64,000 nt of DNA from positions 1 through 64,000 of the forward strand of contig NZ_JAPIVT010000002.1 of the NCBI RefSeq assembly GCF_026239735.1. The letters are read 5' to 3'. Source of the stretch: Pedobacter sp. MC2016-05. Its GTDB lineage: Bacteria; Bacteroidota; Bacteroidia; Sphingobacteriales; Sphingobacteriaceae. The notes beneath the pieces were generated by a model. That model was not told the origin of the DNA. It did no database searches and saw nothing but the letters and a program-made list of their open reading frames with translations. Shown here piece by piece: positions 34,929 through 43,965 of the stretch. Both the position numbers and the translations under genes were made by a program. Each line of letters opens with the position of its first letter. Position 1 is the stretch's first letter.

Positions 34929-35255
34929 AAATATATAGTTGTATCTCTTGCGTTTTTAAATCAGCCTTAAAATAAATAAAATTATTAAGCCAGTATTAAA
35001 CCTTAAACAGAAAAACTTGTCTATTATTTTAACAACACACAAGTTGTACGTTTTGTCAAATGAAACGGATTTTGTTTTAGGTTTTATCCCGTTTTGCCTG
35101 GAGAGGTTAAACGGGATTTTTATTTTAAAAAAGCATGTTCGGTTTTTTATCGCAGCTGTAGCCCTGCCATCCGCTACAATTTTTATCAAACTTCTGTTAT
35201 TGTGAGGGGTAATTTATTTCATGAAAATCAATATAATGACTTTAAGAACGGTCTT

Positions 35256-35276
35256 GCCTGCCTGCGGCAGGCAGGC
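35256..35276. repeat. G+C-rich palindrome
   Basis: GCCTGCCTGC (35256-35265) and GCAGGCAGGC (35267-35276) are a perfect palindrome around one central G, in A+T-rich surroundings. It is a dispersed-repeat type often seen between genes. Confidence 0.7.
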
Positions 35277-35403
35277 GAGGCACCAGGCAATCTCCTTTAA
35301 TAAAAGAATACAACAAATGAGATTGTGTCAAAGGCATTCCTCTGGAGCTTCTATCGATGAAAAATCGATTTCGCAAAGACGGAAAGTTAGAAACGTCAAT
35401 GGT

Positions 35404-35447
35404 AGGCACGAAGAATCTGTTTCATAGCTTGCAGATTCTTCGTGCCT
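35404..35447. repeat. 16-bp inverted repeat of the dispersed palindrome family
   Basis: AGGCACGAAGAATCTG (35404-35419) pairs perfectly with CAGATTCTTCGTGCCT (35432-35447), followed by CAGAATGACA. The tail resembles the ends of the palindromes at 53296 and 56597. Confidence 0.75.
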
Positions 35448-35664
35448 CAGAATGACAACGTATTCAAGATTGTAACAACGAAAAAGTATTTCCGCTTTTA
35501 TCGGGTTTATTTAACCAACGTTCTAAACTCTATCAAAACCCTGCTCCTGCAAAATCGTATGTCTTGTGCTTTGCCTCTACGCTTCTATATATTTTAAGCT
35601 GAGGTTTCAAACTCCATTATTTTTTTGTTAATTTAAATCGATTATTTGTACTAAAATCAATAAC

Positions 35665-36318
35665 ATGAGTATATCGGAACTCGAAGAACAAATTGAAGCA
35701 GGAAATTTGGAGGCGGTAAAAAAGATTTTGATTCAAAATCCACAACTGGCAAATACGAATACTTCTCATCACATTTCTCCATTGCTACTAGCCTGTTATT
35801 ATAAAAAGCAAAGCATAGCAGATATAATTGCAGAATTTTCTAATCAGCTGACTTTGTTTGAAGCTTGCGCTGTTGGCAAATTCGATATCGCTACCCTACT
35901 TATTTTCCAAAACCCTGATGATGTTAATAAATTCTCTGAAGATGGATTTACGCCATTGGGTCTAGCCTGTTACTTTGGTCATGAAGAATTAGCAAGATTT
36001 CTGGTACTCAAAGGTGCAGATGTGAACTTAGCATCTAAGAATGGATTTAATGTTTTTCCGATTCATTCCGCAGTTGCGGCTAATAACATTAACATCACGA
36101 AGATGCTTTTAGATGCCGGTGCTTATCCTAACGTTTGTCAGAAAGCTGGCTTAGCACCTTTACATACCGCAGCACAATTGGGGAACATTGAATTAATCAT
36201 CGTGCTTTTAGAACATGGAGCAGAAGTAGGCTTACGCATGGAAGGGGGGAAATTGCCAGCAGATTTAGCCGCAGAAAAGGGATTTAATGAAATTGCAGAG
36301 ATTTTGAGGGAGGAGTAG
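35665..36318 (+). CDS. Ankyrin-repeat protein
   Basis: The 217-residue protein consists of about six ankyrin repeats. The clearest are residues 90-122 (DGFTPLGLACYFGHEELARFL), 124-157 and 158-190 (GLAPLHTAAQLGNIELIIVLL). No signal peptide or membrane segment is present, so it is a cytosolic protein-binding scaffold. Partner unknown. Ankyrin proteins in Bacteroidetes often sit alone, as here. The start MSISELEEQIEAGNLEAVKKIL is the first helix of a repeat, as expected. Confidence 0.92.
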   Translation: MSISELEEQIEAGNLEAVKKILIQNPQLANTNTSHHISPLLLACYYKKQSIADIIAEFSNQLTLFEACAVGKFDIATLLIFQNPDDVNKFSEDGFTPLGLACYFGHEELARFLVLKGADVNLASKNGFNVFPIHSAVAANNINITKMLLDAGAYPNVCQKAGLAPLHTAAQLGNIELIIVLLEHGAEVGLRMEGGKLPADLAAEKGFNEIAEILREE

Positions 36319-36444
36319 CCCCCTAAAGTGGCAATGAAAAGCAAGAAGTATAAGGTTGAAGATACCTGTTTTAAAATGAAGAGGTATAACTGAGGCGCAT
36401 TAATCAAACACTAGAAAGGGAAAACTCTTCAGGGGTTTGGGATT

Positions 36445-36663
36445 CTACTCCCAAATTCTTAACCTAATCTTTTTCATGTAGGTTCTAATATCCAAAACAA
36501 CCGCTGCCAGGAAATAAAACAGAATCGGAAAACCTACAGCCAGGAAAGAGGAATAAATAAAAAACAAACGTACTTTCGCCGTACTCATATTTAGTTTATT
36601 GGCCAGGTATGTAGATACGCCAAAACTTTGTTGCTCGAAATAGGTGATGATTCTTTGAAACAT
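36445..36663 (-). CDS. PspC-domain membrane protein
   Basis: The 72-residue protein resembles the PspC domain. An N-terminal helix FEQQSFGVSTYLANKLNMS is followed by a membrane helix (about residues 33-57, FFIYSSFLAVGFPILFYFLA) and a basic tail. Stand-alone PspC-like proteins in Bacteroidetes are inner-membrane stress or envelope proteins of unknown partner. It lies downstream of a 71-aa gene and the DUF2851 pseudogene on the same strand, so it may have belonged to one transcription unit. Confidence 0.75.
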   Translation of the reverse strand: MFQRIITYFEQQSFGVSTYLANKLNMSTAKVRLFFIYSSFLAVGFPILFYFLAAVVLDIRTYMKKIRLRIWE

Positions 36664-36760
36664 GGTTAGCTCATTTTATTTATTGTTTATCAATATCAAA
36701 AAAGAAAGGTGAAGTATCAGCACTAATTTAACAGTTATTTCGGTTAGACTCGGAGTTGCA

Positions 36761-36976
36761 CTATTCTAAAATGAGCTTTTCGAAGTCTTGCCTGTTTTCA
36801 TGTTTAATGAACAAAATTTGTTGTTCTTCTAAACCTGAATACTTTTTCTTCAAATCATTTTTAAATTTTTCTATATCAACATCGGCATTCAATATCACTG
36901 TCAAAGCATCAGCATTGCCTCTCACTTCGATAATTTTGTCGGGATAAAGCTCTTTAAGTTCGTGTGGAAATTCCAT
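36761..36976 (-). CDS. Small hypothetical protein (71 aa)
   Basis: This 71-residue soluble protein has no recognised domain. Strand- and helix-like segments alternate: IIEVRGNADALTVILNAD, DIEKFKNDLKKKYSGLE and QQILFIKHEN. It looks like a real compact alpha/beta protein. It lies between the DUF2851 pseudogene (49 bases) and the PspC gene, all on the minus strand. Function unknown. Confidence 0.6.
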   Translation of the reverse strand: MEFPHELKELYPDKIIEVRGNADALTVILNADVDIEKFKNDLKKKYSGLEEQQILFIKHENRQDFEKLILE

Positions 36977-37025
36977 AATGGATAAACCAATTTATAAGGT
37001 AGAAAGTTTGGTTAAATTTAAGTAG

Positions 37026-38390
37026 TTATGCCTGCTTTAAAATTTTTATATCAATACCACAAGATAGACATTTTTTCTGATCGCAATATTGTTTTTTCAA
37101 TTGCAAAATCCCTTGCGGTGCAAAAGCGTTATCTATTATTACACCTGCAGCGGTAAATTTTTCAGTAATTGCATTTCGCTCTGAGGGTAACCTTTCTAAT
37201 AACTTAATCGCCCTGCTCACATAGAATTGTGTCCCGGTATGTTTGCCATAAGCAAATAGAAACAAAGCGACAGTGTTAAGCAAAATATTATCAATTGATG
37301 TTTTACCTATTTGAATACTTACTTCCTGCGTTTCTTTTTTAAAATGGTAGTGCGTTTTCCAAAAGTCATTTACAGGAAGGTTTTCGAACAACCCACGAAG
37401 CTCAGCAACACCACTGATCTCCATCACTCTCGAAAATAGATGATTTGCTTTTAAAATTAATGTAGCAAATTGCGCTAAACGAATGGTGGGGAAATTTTGT
37501 GGCCGCATCCGCATAAATTTCCAAACGGAAACCTCAATGGGTTGTATTTTATATTTCTTACGAATGGTGGGGAAATTTTGTGGCCGCATCCGCATAAATT
37601 TCCAAACGGAAACCTCAATGGGTTGTATTTTATATTTCTTTTGGATAAACTGGAATTCTCGTTAAGCGTTGCAGGATATTCTTCTTTAAAATTATCATTT
37701 AAAAAGCCGGCTGAACCGAACACTAAAGCCTCAATTAATAGTAAATTATCTTTATGCTTGCTTTAGATTCGCTGTGGTATCGCCTTCGCGAAGAGTTCGA
37801 AAGGTAAAGCATTTACCTTGAAACCAAAGTTTCGGGCCATGAACCGGTAGGAAATTTCATCCCAATTGCCATTTAACTCGCTGAGTGTTTCTATTACCGT
37901 ATGTGTTTTCTGCTCAAATCTCTCGATTAATGTTCTTGATAAAAATGAATCGACAATTAATTTATCTACAGTTCTAATTTGAGCGATGAAGGGAAAATCA
38001 GTCAGTGTTAGAAACAGATTTTGGTACTTCTCAATTAATTCATTCGCAATGCGATTTTTTAATTCAAAGACAGGAAGAACAGACCCATCCATTCGTTTAA
38101 TTTCTATATCATTCTCATAAACCACATGCAGTATTACGTTATCTAAACCGCATCGGTTTGATGATTGTGCTTTAACCAATCTGAAGCCTTGATATGAATT
38201 TCAATATTCCCTGCCAAATCGTTTCACCAAGATGTATTTTACTGTTACTAAAATCAGCACCAGCGTTCTTATTTAGAAGACCTTGATGAATGATTTTCAG
38301 ATTTTCTCCATTAGCCGTTTTCAAATCATTATTGTCAAACGATCTAAATTGCCAAACATAATGAAGAAAATCCTCAGGAAAATTTATTAT
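37026..38390 (-). pseudogene. Decayed DUF2851 family gene with 81-bp tandem duplication
   Basis: Joining minus-strand frames recovers a DUF2851 protein of about 425 residues. It begins NFPEDFLHYVWQFRSF, continues DNVILHVVYENDIEIK and KHKDNLLLIEALVFGSAG, then KKYKIQPIEVSVWKFMRMRP (present twice) and LAQFATLILKANHLFSRV, and ends at TAA 37026. Lesions from 5-prime to 3-prime: no ATG at the expected start; a one-base loss near 38213 (after GETIW); a one-base loss near 38150; a TAA at 37763-37765; a one-base loss in an A-run near 37642; and an in-frame 81-bp duplication (37480-37560 and 37561-37641). The gene is dead. Confidence 0.85.
37480..37641. repeat. 81-bp perfect tandem duplication
   Basis: Positions 37480-37560 are repeated at 37561-37641 with no visible difference. 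The unit is 27 codons long, so the duplication keeps the reading frame of the DUF2851 sequence. It looks recent, because the two copies are identical. Confidence 0.92.
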
Positions 38391-38503
38391 TGAAGATAAT
38401 GAAATATTCCGTAAAGTTTTGGTTTAATTTATTCGGCGCCGTGAATATAGTTCAGTTTTCGTTTGAAGATGTCTCCACTATGGTGGAAATAACGAAAAGA
38501 ATA

Positions 38504-39406
38504 TTAAACTACTTCCGCTTTCTTCTTATAATTCGTGATAAAAACACCAGCAATAATCAAAACAGTTGCAACAATTAAATCTATACCAACATGTTCATTT
38601 AAAATTAACCATCCCAAAAATATTGCGATAACTGTATTAAAATAAGTTAGGATAGATACCTCGGATGCAGAAACCTTTTTCAATGCATAGTGATAGCAGA
38701 AATAGCCTAGCACCGAGCCAAATACTGCAAGGTAAACAGCAGCAAAGATACTTTCGGTTTTCCAGGAGCTTACCTCAGCCTTGCCAGAAAAAATCAAGGC
38801 TAAACCCAGTTGAACAATTGCAGAGAATACAAATTGATAAAAAAGATTTAAAAATATGTACTGCGGTTTTCCGCTATGTTTTTTCGAATAAATGGTACCG
38901 ATTGTCCACCCTGAAACGGCGATCACTAATGACAAAATTCCATTTCTGTAGCCCGGTTCTAGCAAGTCGCTAATACCATCCCGAAAAATGAAGACGATTC
39001 CAAGGAAACCGACAAATACACCAACAAACCCTTTTAAACTCGGTTTTTGAATCCCCAGAAAAACGCATCCTAGAAAAACCAGAAGAGGCGAAGTGGCATT
39101 TATTAAAGAAGTTAATCCGCTTGGAATTGTTTTTTCGGCAACGGTGGTCATGCCATTTGCAATTACAACCATCAAAATAGAAAGCAATATTTGTCTTTTA
39201 AAACTTGTCCATCCTATCCATTTTAATTCTTTTTGTTTGATAAGGATGATTAAAATAATTAAAGATGCAATTGTTTGGCGAATGGCTGTAACATACCAGG
39301 CAGGAATACTTTCTACGGCAACGCGAATACCCAAATAGGTTGTTCCCCAAATTAAGGCAACGCCAGTTAAGGCGAGGATAAGTTTTAAATCTATTTTGGA
39401 TTTCAT
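38504..39406 (-). CDS. EamA/DMT-family permease
   Basis: The 300-residue protein has ten predicted membrane helices and two EamA repeats, as in DMT-superfamily exporters. It opens with LALTGVALIWGTTYLGIRV, the typical first-helix pattern, and the second half repeats with SLVIAVSGWTIGTIYSKKH. Substrates in this family range from amino acids to metabolites; none can be named here. The basic C-terminus is cytosolic. It is upstream of the DUF2851 pseudogene on the same strand and just left of the GxxExxY unit. Confidence 0.9.
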   Translation of the reverse strand: MKSKIDLKLILALTGVALIWGTTYLGIRVAVESIPAWYVTAIRQTIASLIILIILIKQKELKWIGWTSFKRQILLSILMVVIANGMTTVAEKTIPSGLTSLINATSPLLVFLGCVFLGIQKPSLKGFVGVFVGFLGIVFIFRDGISDLLEPGYRNGILSLVIAVSGWTIGTIYSKKHSGKPQYIFLNLFYQFVFSAIVQLGLALIFSGKAEVSSWKTESIFAAVYLAVFGSVLGYFCYHYALKKVSASEVSILTYFNTVIAIFLGWLILNEHVGIDLIVATVLIIAGVFITNYKKKAEVV

Positions 39407-39420
39407 AGTACTTAAAATGT

Positions 39421-39453
39421 TTTAACCACAGATGGGCACAGATAAACACAGAT
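39421..39453 (+). repeat. Left terminal repeat of the GxxExxY unit
   Basis: TTTAACCACAGAT followed by two further degenerate CACAGAT blocks. It is the reverse complement (about 80 percent over 33 bases, one gap) of 39987-40019 on the other side of the GxxExxY gene. Confidence 0.8.
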
Positions 39454-39572
39454 ATATTTTGGATAGCTAAGTGTCTATCATTGCTGATTATTTTTTTGTT
39501 TCAATTATCGGTTAAAATGAATGTTTATATTTTCTACTATGAAATAAGCTAGGAAAAATAGATCTTGAAAGA

Positions 39573-39944
39573 TTAATAGCCATTGACCATTATTTTGATT
39601 TCAACACGAGGTTTGCCGAAATTGATAATTAAGCCGCAACGTTTATTACATGCTATTAAATAGTTCATTAATTGAGCTTGATGAATTTCAGTTATTATGT
39701 TAACAGTCTTTAGCTCTACCACCACTTCGTTTTCTACAAATAAGTCAGCAAAATGATCACCTACAACCTCATCACCATAAAAAACTTTTAATGCATTTTG
39801 CTTAACTACATTTAGTCCACTTGTTCTAACCTCAATATATAATGCATTTTCATAAACCTTTTCTAAGAACCCACTTCCTAACGTATTTGAAACCGCATAA
39901 GCGAATCCAATTATTTTTTCTGTGATTTCATTTTGGCTTAACAT
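39573..39944 (-). CDS. GxxExxY protein (PD-(D/E)XK-like)
   Basis: The 123-residue protein carries the motif for which the family is named, G25-F-L-E28-K-V-Y31. It also has a D67 ... E77-L-K79 arrangement that fits a PD-(D/E)XK nuclease active site, and a QLMNYL helix after it. The family is placed in the PD-(D/E)XK superfamily, but activity has not been shown for this type as far as I know. The gene sits inside a 0.6-kb unit bounded by inverted ACCACAGAT-type repeats (39421-39453 and 39987-40019), which suggests it moves or spreads with them. No transposase is nearby. Confidence 0.9.
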   Translation of the reverse strand: MLSQNEITEKIIGFAYAVSNTLGSGFLEKVYENALYIEVRTSGLNVVKQNALKVFYGDEVVGDHFADLFVENEVVVELKTVNIITEIHQAQLMNYLIACNKRCGLIINFGKPRVEIKIMVNGY

Positions 39945-39986
39945 TCACACAATATAGGAATATAATTAATGAATATTTATCCCTAA

Positions 39987-40019
39987 ATCTGTGATTATCC
40001 TGTCTATCTGTGGTTAAAG
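39987..40019 (-). repeat. Right terminal repeat of the GxxExxY unit
   Basis: ATCTGTGATTATCCTGTC then TATCTGTGGTTAAA: on the minus strand this reads TTTAACCACAGAT plus two degenerate repeats of the same block, matching the left copy in inverted orientation. It ends 2 bases before the pyrF stop codon. Confidence 0.8.
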
Positions 40020-40021
40020 AA

Positions 40022-40852
40022 TTAAACTAATTCAGCAGTAATTAATATCTGTTCCATCTCAAGCTGCAGCTTCAAAGCCTCTTCTCTTGCCCTTTCTGCA
40101 AAATCTTCGCCGCTACTTGCATAAATAATTCCCCGTGAGGAATTAATTAATAATCCGCATTGCGCATTTAAACCGTATTTACAAACTTCCTGCAAATCTC
40201 CTCCTTGTGCACCAACCCCAGGAACCAAAAGAAAATGATTTGGAGCCAATTTGCGTACATCCGCAAAAGCAGAACCACGGGTTGCGCCAACAACGTACAT
40301 CATTTGTTCTTCGCTTGCCCATTCTTGCGACGTCTTTAACACCTTTTCAAAAAGTCTATCCTCGCCAATTTGCTGTAATTGGAAATCGGCATGGCCAGAA
40401 TTTGAGGTTAATGCTAACAGAATAACCCATTTATTTTTAAAAGTTAGAAATGGTGTAACCGAATCGCTACCCATATACGGTGCAACGGTAACCGAATCGA
40501 AACTCATTTCTGATGATTGCTCATTAAAAAAAGTTTCTGCATACATTGCAGAAGTATTACCAATATCGCCACGTTTTGCATCGGCAATAGAAAAAATATC
40601 TTGTGGGATATATTTCCAGGTTTCAATTAAAGTTTCCCAACCTTTCTTACCATAACACTCATAAAATGCAGTGTTTGGTTTATAAGCAACACACAAATCT
40701 TTTGTCGCATCAATAATCTGTTTATTGAATTCCAAAATCGGATTTTCGTATTTCAGCAAGTGTTTTGGAATTTTATCCAATGAAGAATCCAATCCGACAC
40801 ATAAAAATGAACGCTTTTTTTGTATCTGCTCGAAAAGTTGGTGCTTTGTCAT
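40022..40852 (-). CDS. pyrF: Orotidine 5-phosphate decarboxylase
   Basis: The 276-residue enzyme makes UMP from OMP in pyrimidine synthesis. It is of the longer PyrF type 2: [15 protein letters not shown] near the start, the catalytic D-x-K-x-x-D in [12 protein letters not shown] near residue 92, and the phosphate-binding VPGVGAQGG near the C-terminus. I start at ATG 40852 ([10 protein letters not shown]); a TTG upstream adds seven unconserved residues. The right repeat of the GxxExxY unit abuts its stop codon. The gene is divergent from rho. Confidence 0.95.
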   Translation of the reverse strand: MTKHQLFEQIQKKRSFLCVGLDSSLDKIPKHLLKYENPILEFNKQIIDATKDLCVAYKPNTAFYECYGKKGWETLIETWKYIPQDIFSIADAKRGDIGNTSAMYAETFFNEQSSEMSFDSVTVAPYMGSDSVTPFLTFKNKWVILLALTSNSGHADFQLQQIGEDRLFEKVLKTSQEWASEEQMMYVVGATRGSAFADVRKLAPNHFLLVPGVGAQGGDLQEVCKYGLNAQCGLLINSSRGIIYASSGEDFAERAREEALKLQLEMEQILITAELV

Positions 40853-41270
40853 ATAAGTGCTTATCTGCTGCAAATATGAGGTTTTTTAAATTTTTTGAGC
40901 TACTAAAATATTTTCACACCTATTATTTTTATAAACATTTTAAACTTTTTCTTGCGGATTACGTTTCAAATACATACAATTGCAACATAATTCTCAACCG
41001 TTTATCTGAATATCCCAGAAAAATTTTATCAAGACTTGTTTTTTGTTACCATTTTTTAAAAGCGAAAATCGTTTTTATTCAGCTCGTAAACATTTATGAA
41101 ACATTTTGAGTGTATCTATTAATCAACTCATCACAGTTTTATAGCCTTAAGAATTTATACACAAAAAACCGCTGGGCTTACGCAATCACAAGAGAAGCCT
41201 TTGCACATTTTATGACAGGAAACATCCGTTATAAACAAATGAAAAATTTCTTGAAACATATATATTTAGA
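40853..41270. other. pyrF-rho intergenic region and rho leader, 0.42 kb
   Basis: A+T-rich sequence between two divergent genes. Short frames here (40765-41109 and 41110-41292 on the plus strand) have no protein-like pattern. The long distance to rho suggests a 5-prime leader that could be used in autoregulation, as known for rho in other bacteria; I cannot point to a defined element. Confidence 0.45.
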
Positions 41271-43010
41271 ATGTTTAGTAAAACAGAATTAAATGATAAG
41301 CTCACACCAGAATTACGTGAGCTTGCAAAATCTTATGGCATTGAAGGTGCCGAATCCCTTAGAAAAATTGACCTTGTTGAAGTACTGTTACACCAGCAAG
41401 AAATCATAAATGCAGCTAAAGCAGGCACAGGTGCAGATCCATACAGCGAAAGCGAACCGGTTGCAGTTGCTCCTGCTCCAAAAACTAAAGCAGCCAAAGC
41501 AGAAAAAACTCCAAAAGTTGCTGCATCAGCCACTGCTGCTCCTTCTACTCTAGAAAAACCAGAAAAACCGGTTAAAAAAAGAGCAAGATTAAGTAAAGAT
41601 GAACCTGCAGCTCCAATTGAAAGAAGAAGAGATTCGGTTACTTTGTTTGATGAGCCGCAACACCAACAACAACCAGAAAGACAACCAGACAGAATTGTTG
41701 AATCGGAAGACGGTGGAAGCAAACCAATTTCTGCTTTAATTGAAGAATCGGCGGAAGTGATTCCTGCGGCTCCGAGACAAAAACAAGAGCCAAGAGAAAA
41801 GCAAGAAAAACCTCAACGTGAAGATAACCGCCAGCAGAAACAACCTGGAGGCGGTAACCACCACAAAAACGAAAACAGTTACTCTAACTTAGATTTCGAT
41901 AACGTAATTACAAACGAGGGCGTTTTAGAAATTATGCCTGATGGTTACGGTTTCTTACGCTCTGCAGATTACAACTACTTAACCTCTCCTGATGATATTT
42001 ATGTATCTCAATCACAAATTAAACTTTTTGGCTTAAAAACTGGCGATACCGTTAAAGGAAGTATTCGTCCGCCGAAAGAAGGCGAAAAATATTTCCCATT
42101 AGTTCGTGTAGAAACCATTAATGGTAGAATTCCTGCCGAAGTTCGTGACCGCGTACCTTTCGATTATTTAACACCCCTCTTTCCAACCGAAAAATTAAAT
42201 CTTTTTACGGATAACAGCAACTACTCTACCCGTATTATGGATTTGTTTACACCAATTGGTAAAGGACAACGTGGGTTAATTGTAGCTCAACCAAAAACCG
42301 GAAAAACCAATTTATTAAAAGAGGTTGCAAATGCAATTGCTAAAAATCATCCAGAAGTTTATTTAATTATCCTTTTAATTGATGAGCGCCCGGAAGAGGT
42401 TACCGATATGGCTCGTAGCGTAAGGGCTGAGGTTATTGCCTCTACTTTCGATGAGCCAGCTGAACGACACGTAAAAATTGCCAACATTGTTTTAGAAAAA
42501 TCCAAGCGTTTGGTAGAAAGCGGACACGATGTGGTTATCCTTTTAGATTCGATTACACGTTTAGCACGTGCTTACAACACCACTGCTCCTGCATCGGGTA
42601 AAATTTTATCTGGTGGTGTTGATGCTAATGCATTACATAAACCAAAACGTTTCTTTGGTGCTGCCCGGAACATCGAAAACGGAGGTTCATTAACGATTTT
42701 AGCCACTGCATTGACCGATACAGGTTCTAAAATGGACGAAGTGATCTTCGAAGAATTTAAAGGAACTGGTAACATGGAATTACAATTAGACCGTAAATTA
42801 TCGAATAAACGTATCTTCCCTGCTATTGATATAACAGCTTCGAGTACTCGTAGAGATGATTTGTTGCTAGACAGAGATATTCTACAACGTGTTTGGATTT
42901 TACGTAACCACCTGGCAGATATGAATAGCCAAGAGGCGATGGAATTTGTACAAGCTCAGATAAAAGGTACAAAAAGCAATGAAGAATTTTTAATTTCGAT
43001 GAACAGCTAG
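41271..43010 (+). CDS. rho: Transcription termination factor Rho
   Basis: The 579-residue Rho is an RNA-dependent hexameric helicase that ends transcription. A Rho_N helical domain (residues 5-45, [15 protein letters not shown]) is followed by a long low-complexity insert (about 50-205, rich in Ala, Pro, Lys, Glu and Gln, with runs such as [16 protein letters not shown]). The S1/CSD RNA-binding domain follows (about 215-290, [11 protein letters not shown]), then the RecA-type ATPase with Walker A QPKTGKT near residue 340 and Walker [17 protein letters not shown] near 420. The R-loop segment [20 protein letters not shown] is intact. The insert is typical of Bacteroidetes Rho. Confidence 0.97.
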   Translation: MFSKTELNDKLTPELRELAKSYGIEGAESLRKIDLVEVLLHQQEIINAAKAGTGADPYSESEPVAVAPAPKTKAAKAEKTPKVAASATAAPSTLEKPEKPVKKRARLSKDEPAAPIERRRDSVTLFDEPQHQQQPERQPDRIVESEDGGSKPISALIEESAEVIPAAPRQKQEPREKQEKPQREDNRQQKQPGGGNHHKNENSYSNLDFDNVITNEGVLEIMPDGYGFLRSADYNYLTSPDDIYVSQSQIKLFGLKTGDTVKGSIRPPKEGEKYFPLVRVETINGRIPAEVRDRVPFDYLTPLFPTEKLNLFTDNSNYSTRIMDLFTPIGKGQRGLIVAQPKTGKTNLLKEVANAIAKNHPEVYLIILLIDERPEEVTDMARSVRAEVIASTFDEPAERHVKIANIVLEKSKRLVESGHDVVILLDSITRLARAYNTTAPASGKILSGGVDANALHKPKRFFGAARNIENGGSLTILATALTDTGSKMDEVIFEEFKGTGNMELQLDRKLSNKRIFPAIDITASSTRRDDLLLDRDILQRVWILRNHLADMNSQEAMEFVQAQIKGTKSNEEFLISMNS

Positions 43011-43014
43011 TAGA

Positions 43015-43105
43015 GTGTTAAAAGTTAAAGGTTTAAAGTTGAAAGTTTTCGAAATGCGAATCCAGCCACTTTAAACTTTTAACTTTATACTTTCAACTCA
43101 AAATA
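43015..43105. repeat. AAAGTT-type repeat in inverted arrangement
   Basis: Degenerate AAAGTTTAAAGTTGAAAG units run on the plus strand from about 43020 and on the minus strand to about 43099, so the region can fold back on itself. A related single run lies after murA (54714-54745). It fills the rho-pssA gap. Confidence 0.55.
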
Positions 43106-43106
43106 A

Positions 43107-43808
43107 ATGAAAAGGCATATCCCTAATGCGATTACCTGTGCAAATCTGTTTTCTGGTTGTATCGGAATCGTTTTTGCTTTTAAAGGCGATTTACAAACCG
43201 CTGCCTATTTCGTCATTCTTTCGGGCATTTTCGATTTTTTTGATGGAATGGCTGCCCGATTGTTGAATGTAAAGTCGGCGATTGGAAAAGATTTGGATTC
43301 GTTGGCAGACATGGTAAGTTTTGGTTTTTTACCAGGCGTGATTATGTTTCAGCTGCTAAAAGCCAGTGATTATACTTCTGAATATTTACCCTATTTAGGT
43401 TTCTTTATTACTGTTTTTTCAGCCTTGCGATTAGCAAAATTTAATAATGATGAGCGCCAAACCGAAGATTTTATTGGCTTAAATACGCCAATGAATACGC
43501 TGTTTATCTGTTCGTTACCGTTTATTTCGATGGATTATCCTCAGGTAATTGGTTCTACGATGCTATTAGTTGCCATCACTGCAATTAGTAGTTTTCTCTT
43601 GATTAGTGAGATCAAGATTTTCTCTTTGAAGTTTAGTGATTTGAGCTGGGCAAAAAATAAATTAAAATTCATTTTTCTAATGATATCAGCAGTGCTAATT
43701 GCTGTCTTACACTTCGCCGCCCTTCCTTTTGTTTTGGTACTCTATATTAGCTTATCAATCCTACATTTTAGAGGTGCTGGCCGCAGCAATATAATAAGTT
43801 CGAAATAG
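43107..43808 (+). CDS. pssA: CDP-diacylglycerol-serine O-phosphatidyltransferase
   Basis: The 233-residue membrane enzyme makes phosphatidylserine from CDP-diacylglycerol and serine, the first step to phosphatidylethanolamine. The CDP-alcohol phosphotransferase motif D-G-x2-A-R-x8-G-x3-D-x3-D is complete in FDGMAARLLNVKSAIGKDLD followed by SLAD. About six to eight membrane helices are present. The opening MKRHIPNAITCANLFSGCIG is the usual start of this family. It is downstream of rho on the same strand; a repeat fills the 96-base gap, so co-transcription is uncertain. Confidence 0.95.
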   Translation: MKRHIPNAITCANLFSGCIGIVFAFKGDLQTAAYFVILSGIFDFFDGMAARLLNVKSAIGKDLDSLADMVSFGFLPGVIMFQLLKASDYTSEYLPYLGFFITVFSALRLAKFNNDERQTEDFIGLNTPMNTLFICSLPFISMDYPQVIGSTMLLVAITAISSFLLISEIKIFSLKFSDLSWAKNKLKFIFLMISAVLIAVLHFAALPFVLVLYISLSILHFRGAGRSNIISSK

Positions 43809-43828
43809 TTGCAAGTAATTTTTTACTT

Positions 43829-43889
43829 CATCCTCATGCTGAATTTGTTTCAGCATCTCTTTCATTAAATAGCCTGAAATAAATTCAGG
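43829..43889. repeat. Dispersed palindrome (CTGAA..TTCAG family)
   Basis: ATGCTGAATTTGTTTCAGCAT (first hairpin) is followed by CCTGAAATAAATTCAGG (second hairpin, 43873-43889). The double-hairpin layout recurs at 53296-53356 and in shorter form at 56597-56622. Confidence 0.75.
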
Positions 43890-43965
43890 GGAACGCCTGC
43901 TTTAACGTAATCCTGAATAATAATTTAAAATAAAGCCAAACTTGAGCTTTTCAAAAAATCAGTTA

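Larger units (their letters stand above)
34896..35664. other. Intergenic region with palindromes, 0.77 kb
   Basis: No gene is supported. It holds the ftsK promoter, a plus-strand terminator-like hairpin near 35087-35118 (CCCGTTT with AAACGGG, then a T-run), a G+C-rich palindrome at 35256-35276 and a perfect 16-bp inverted repeat at 35404-35447. The terminator-like hairpin has no gene before it, so an unrecognised small RNA at about 34950-35118 is possible. Confidence 0.45.

Noticed and set aside
37480..37641. Possible CRISPR or minisatellite
   Set aside because: Only two identical 81-bp units without spacers, in frame with a known gene; a simple tandem duplication.
40765..41292. Two consecutive plus-strand frames before rho
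   Set aside because: Composition is not protein-like and the first overlaps pyrF; treated as rho leader.
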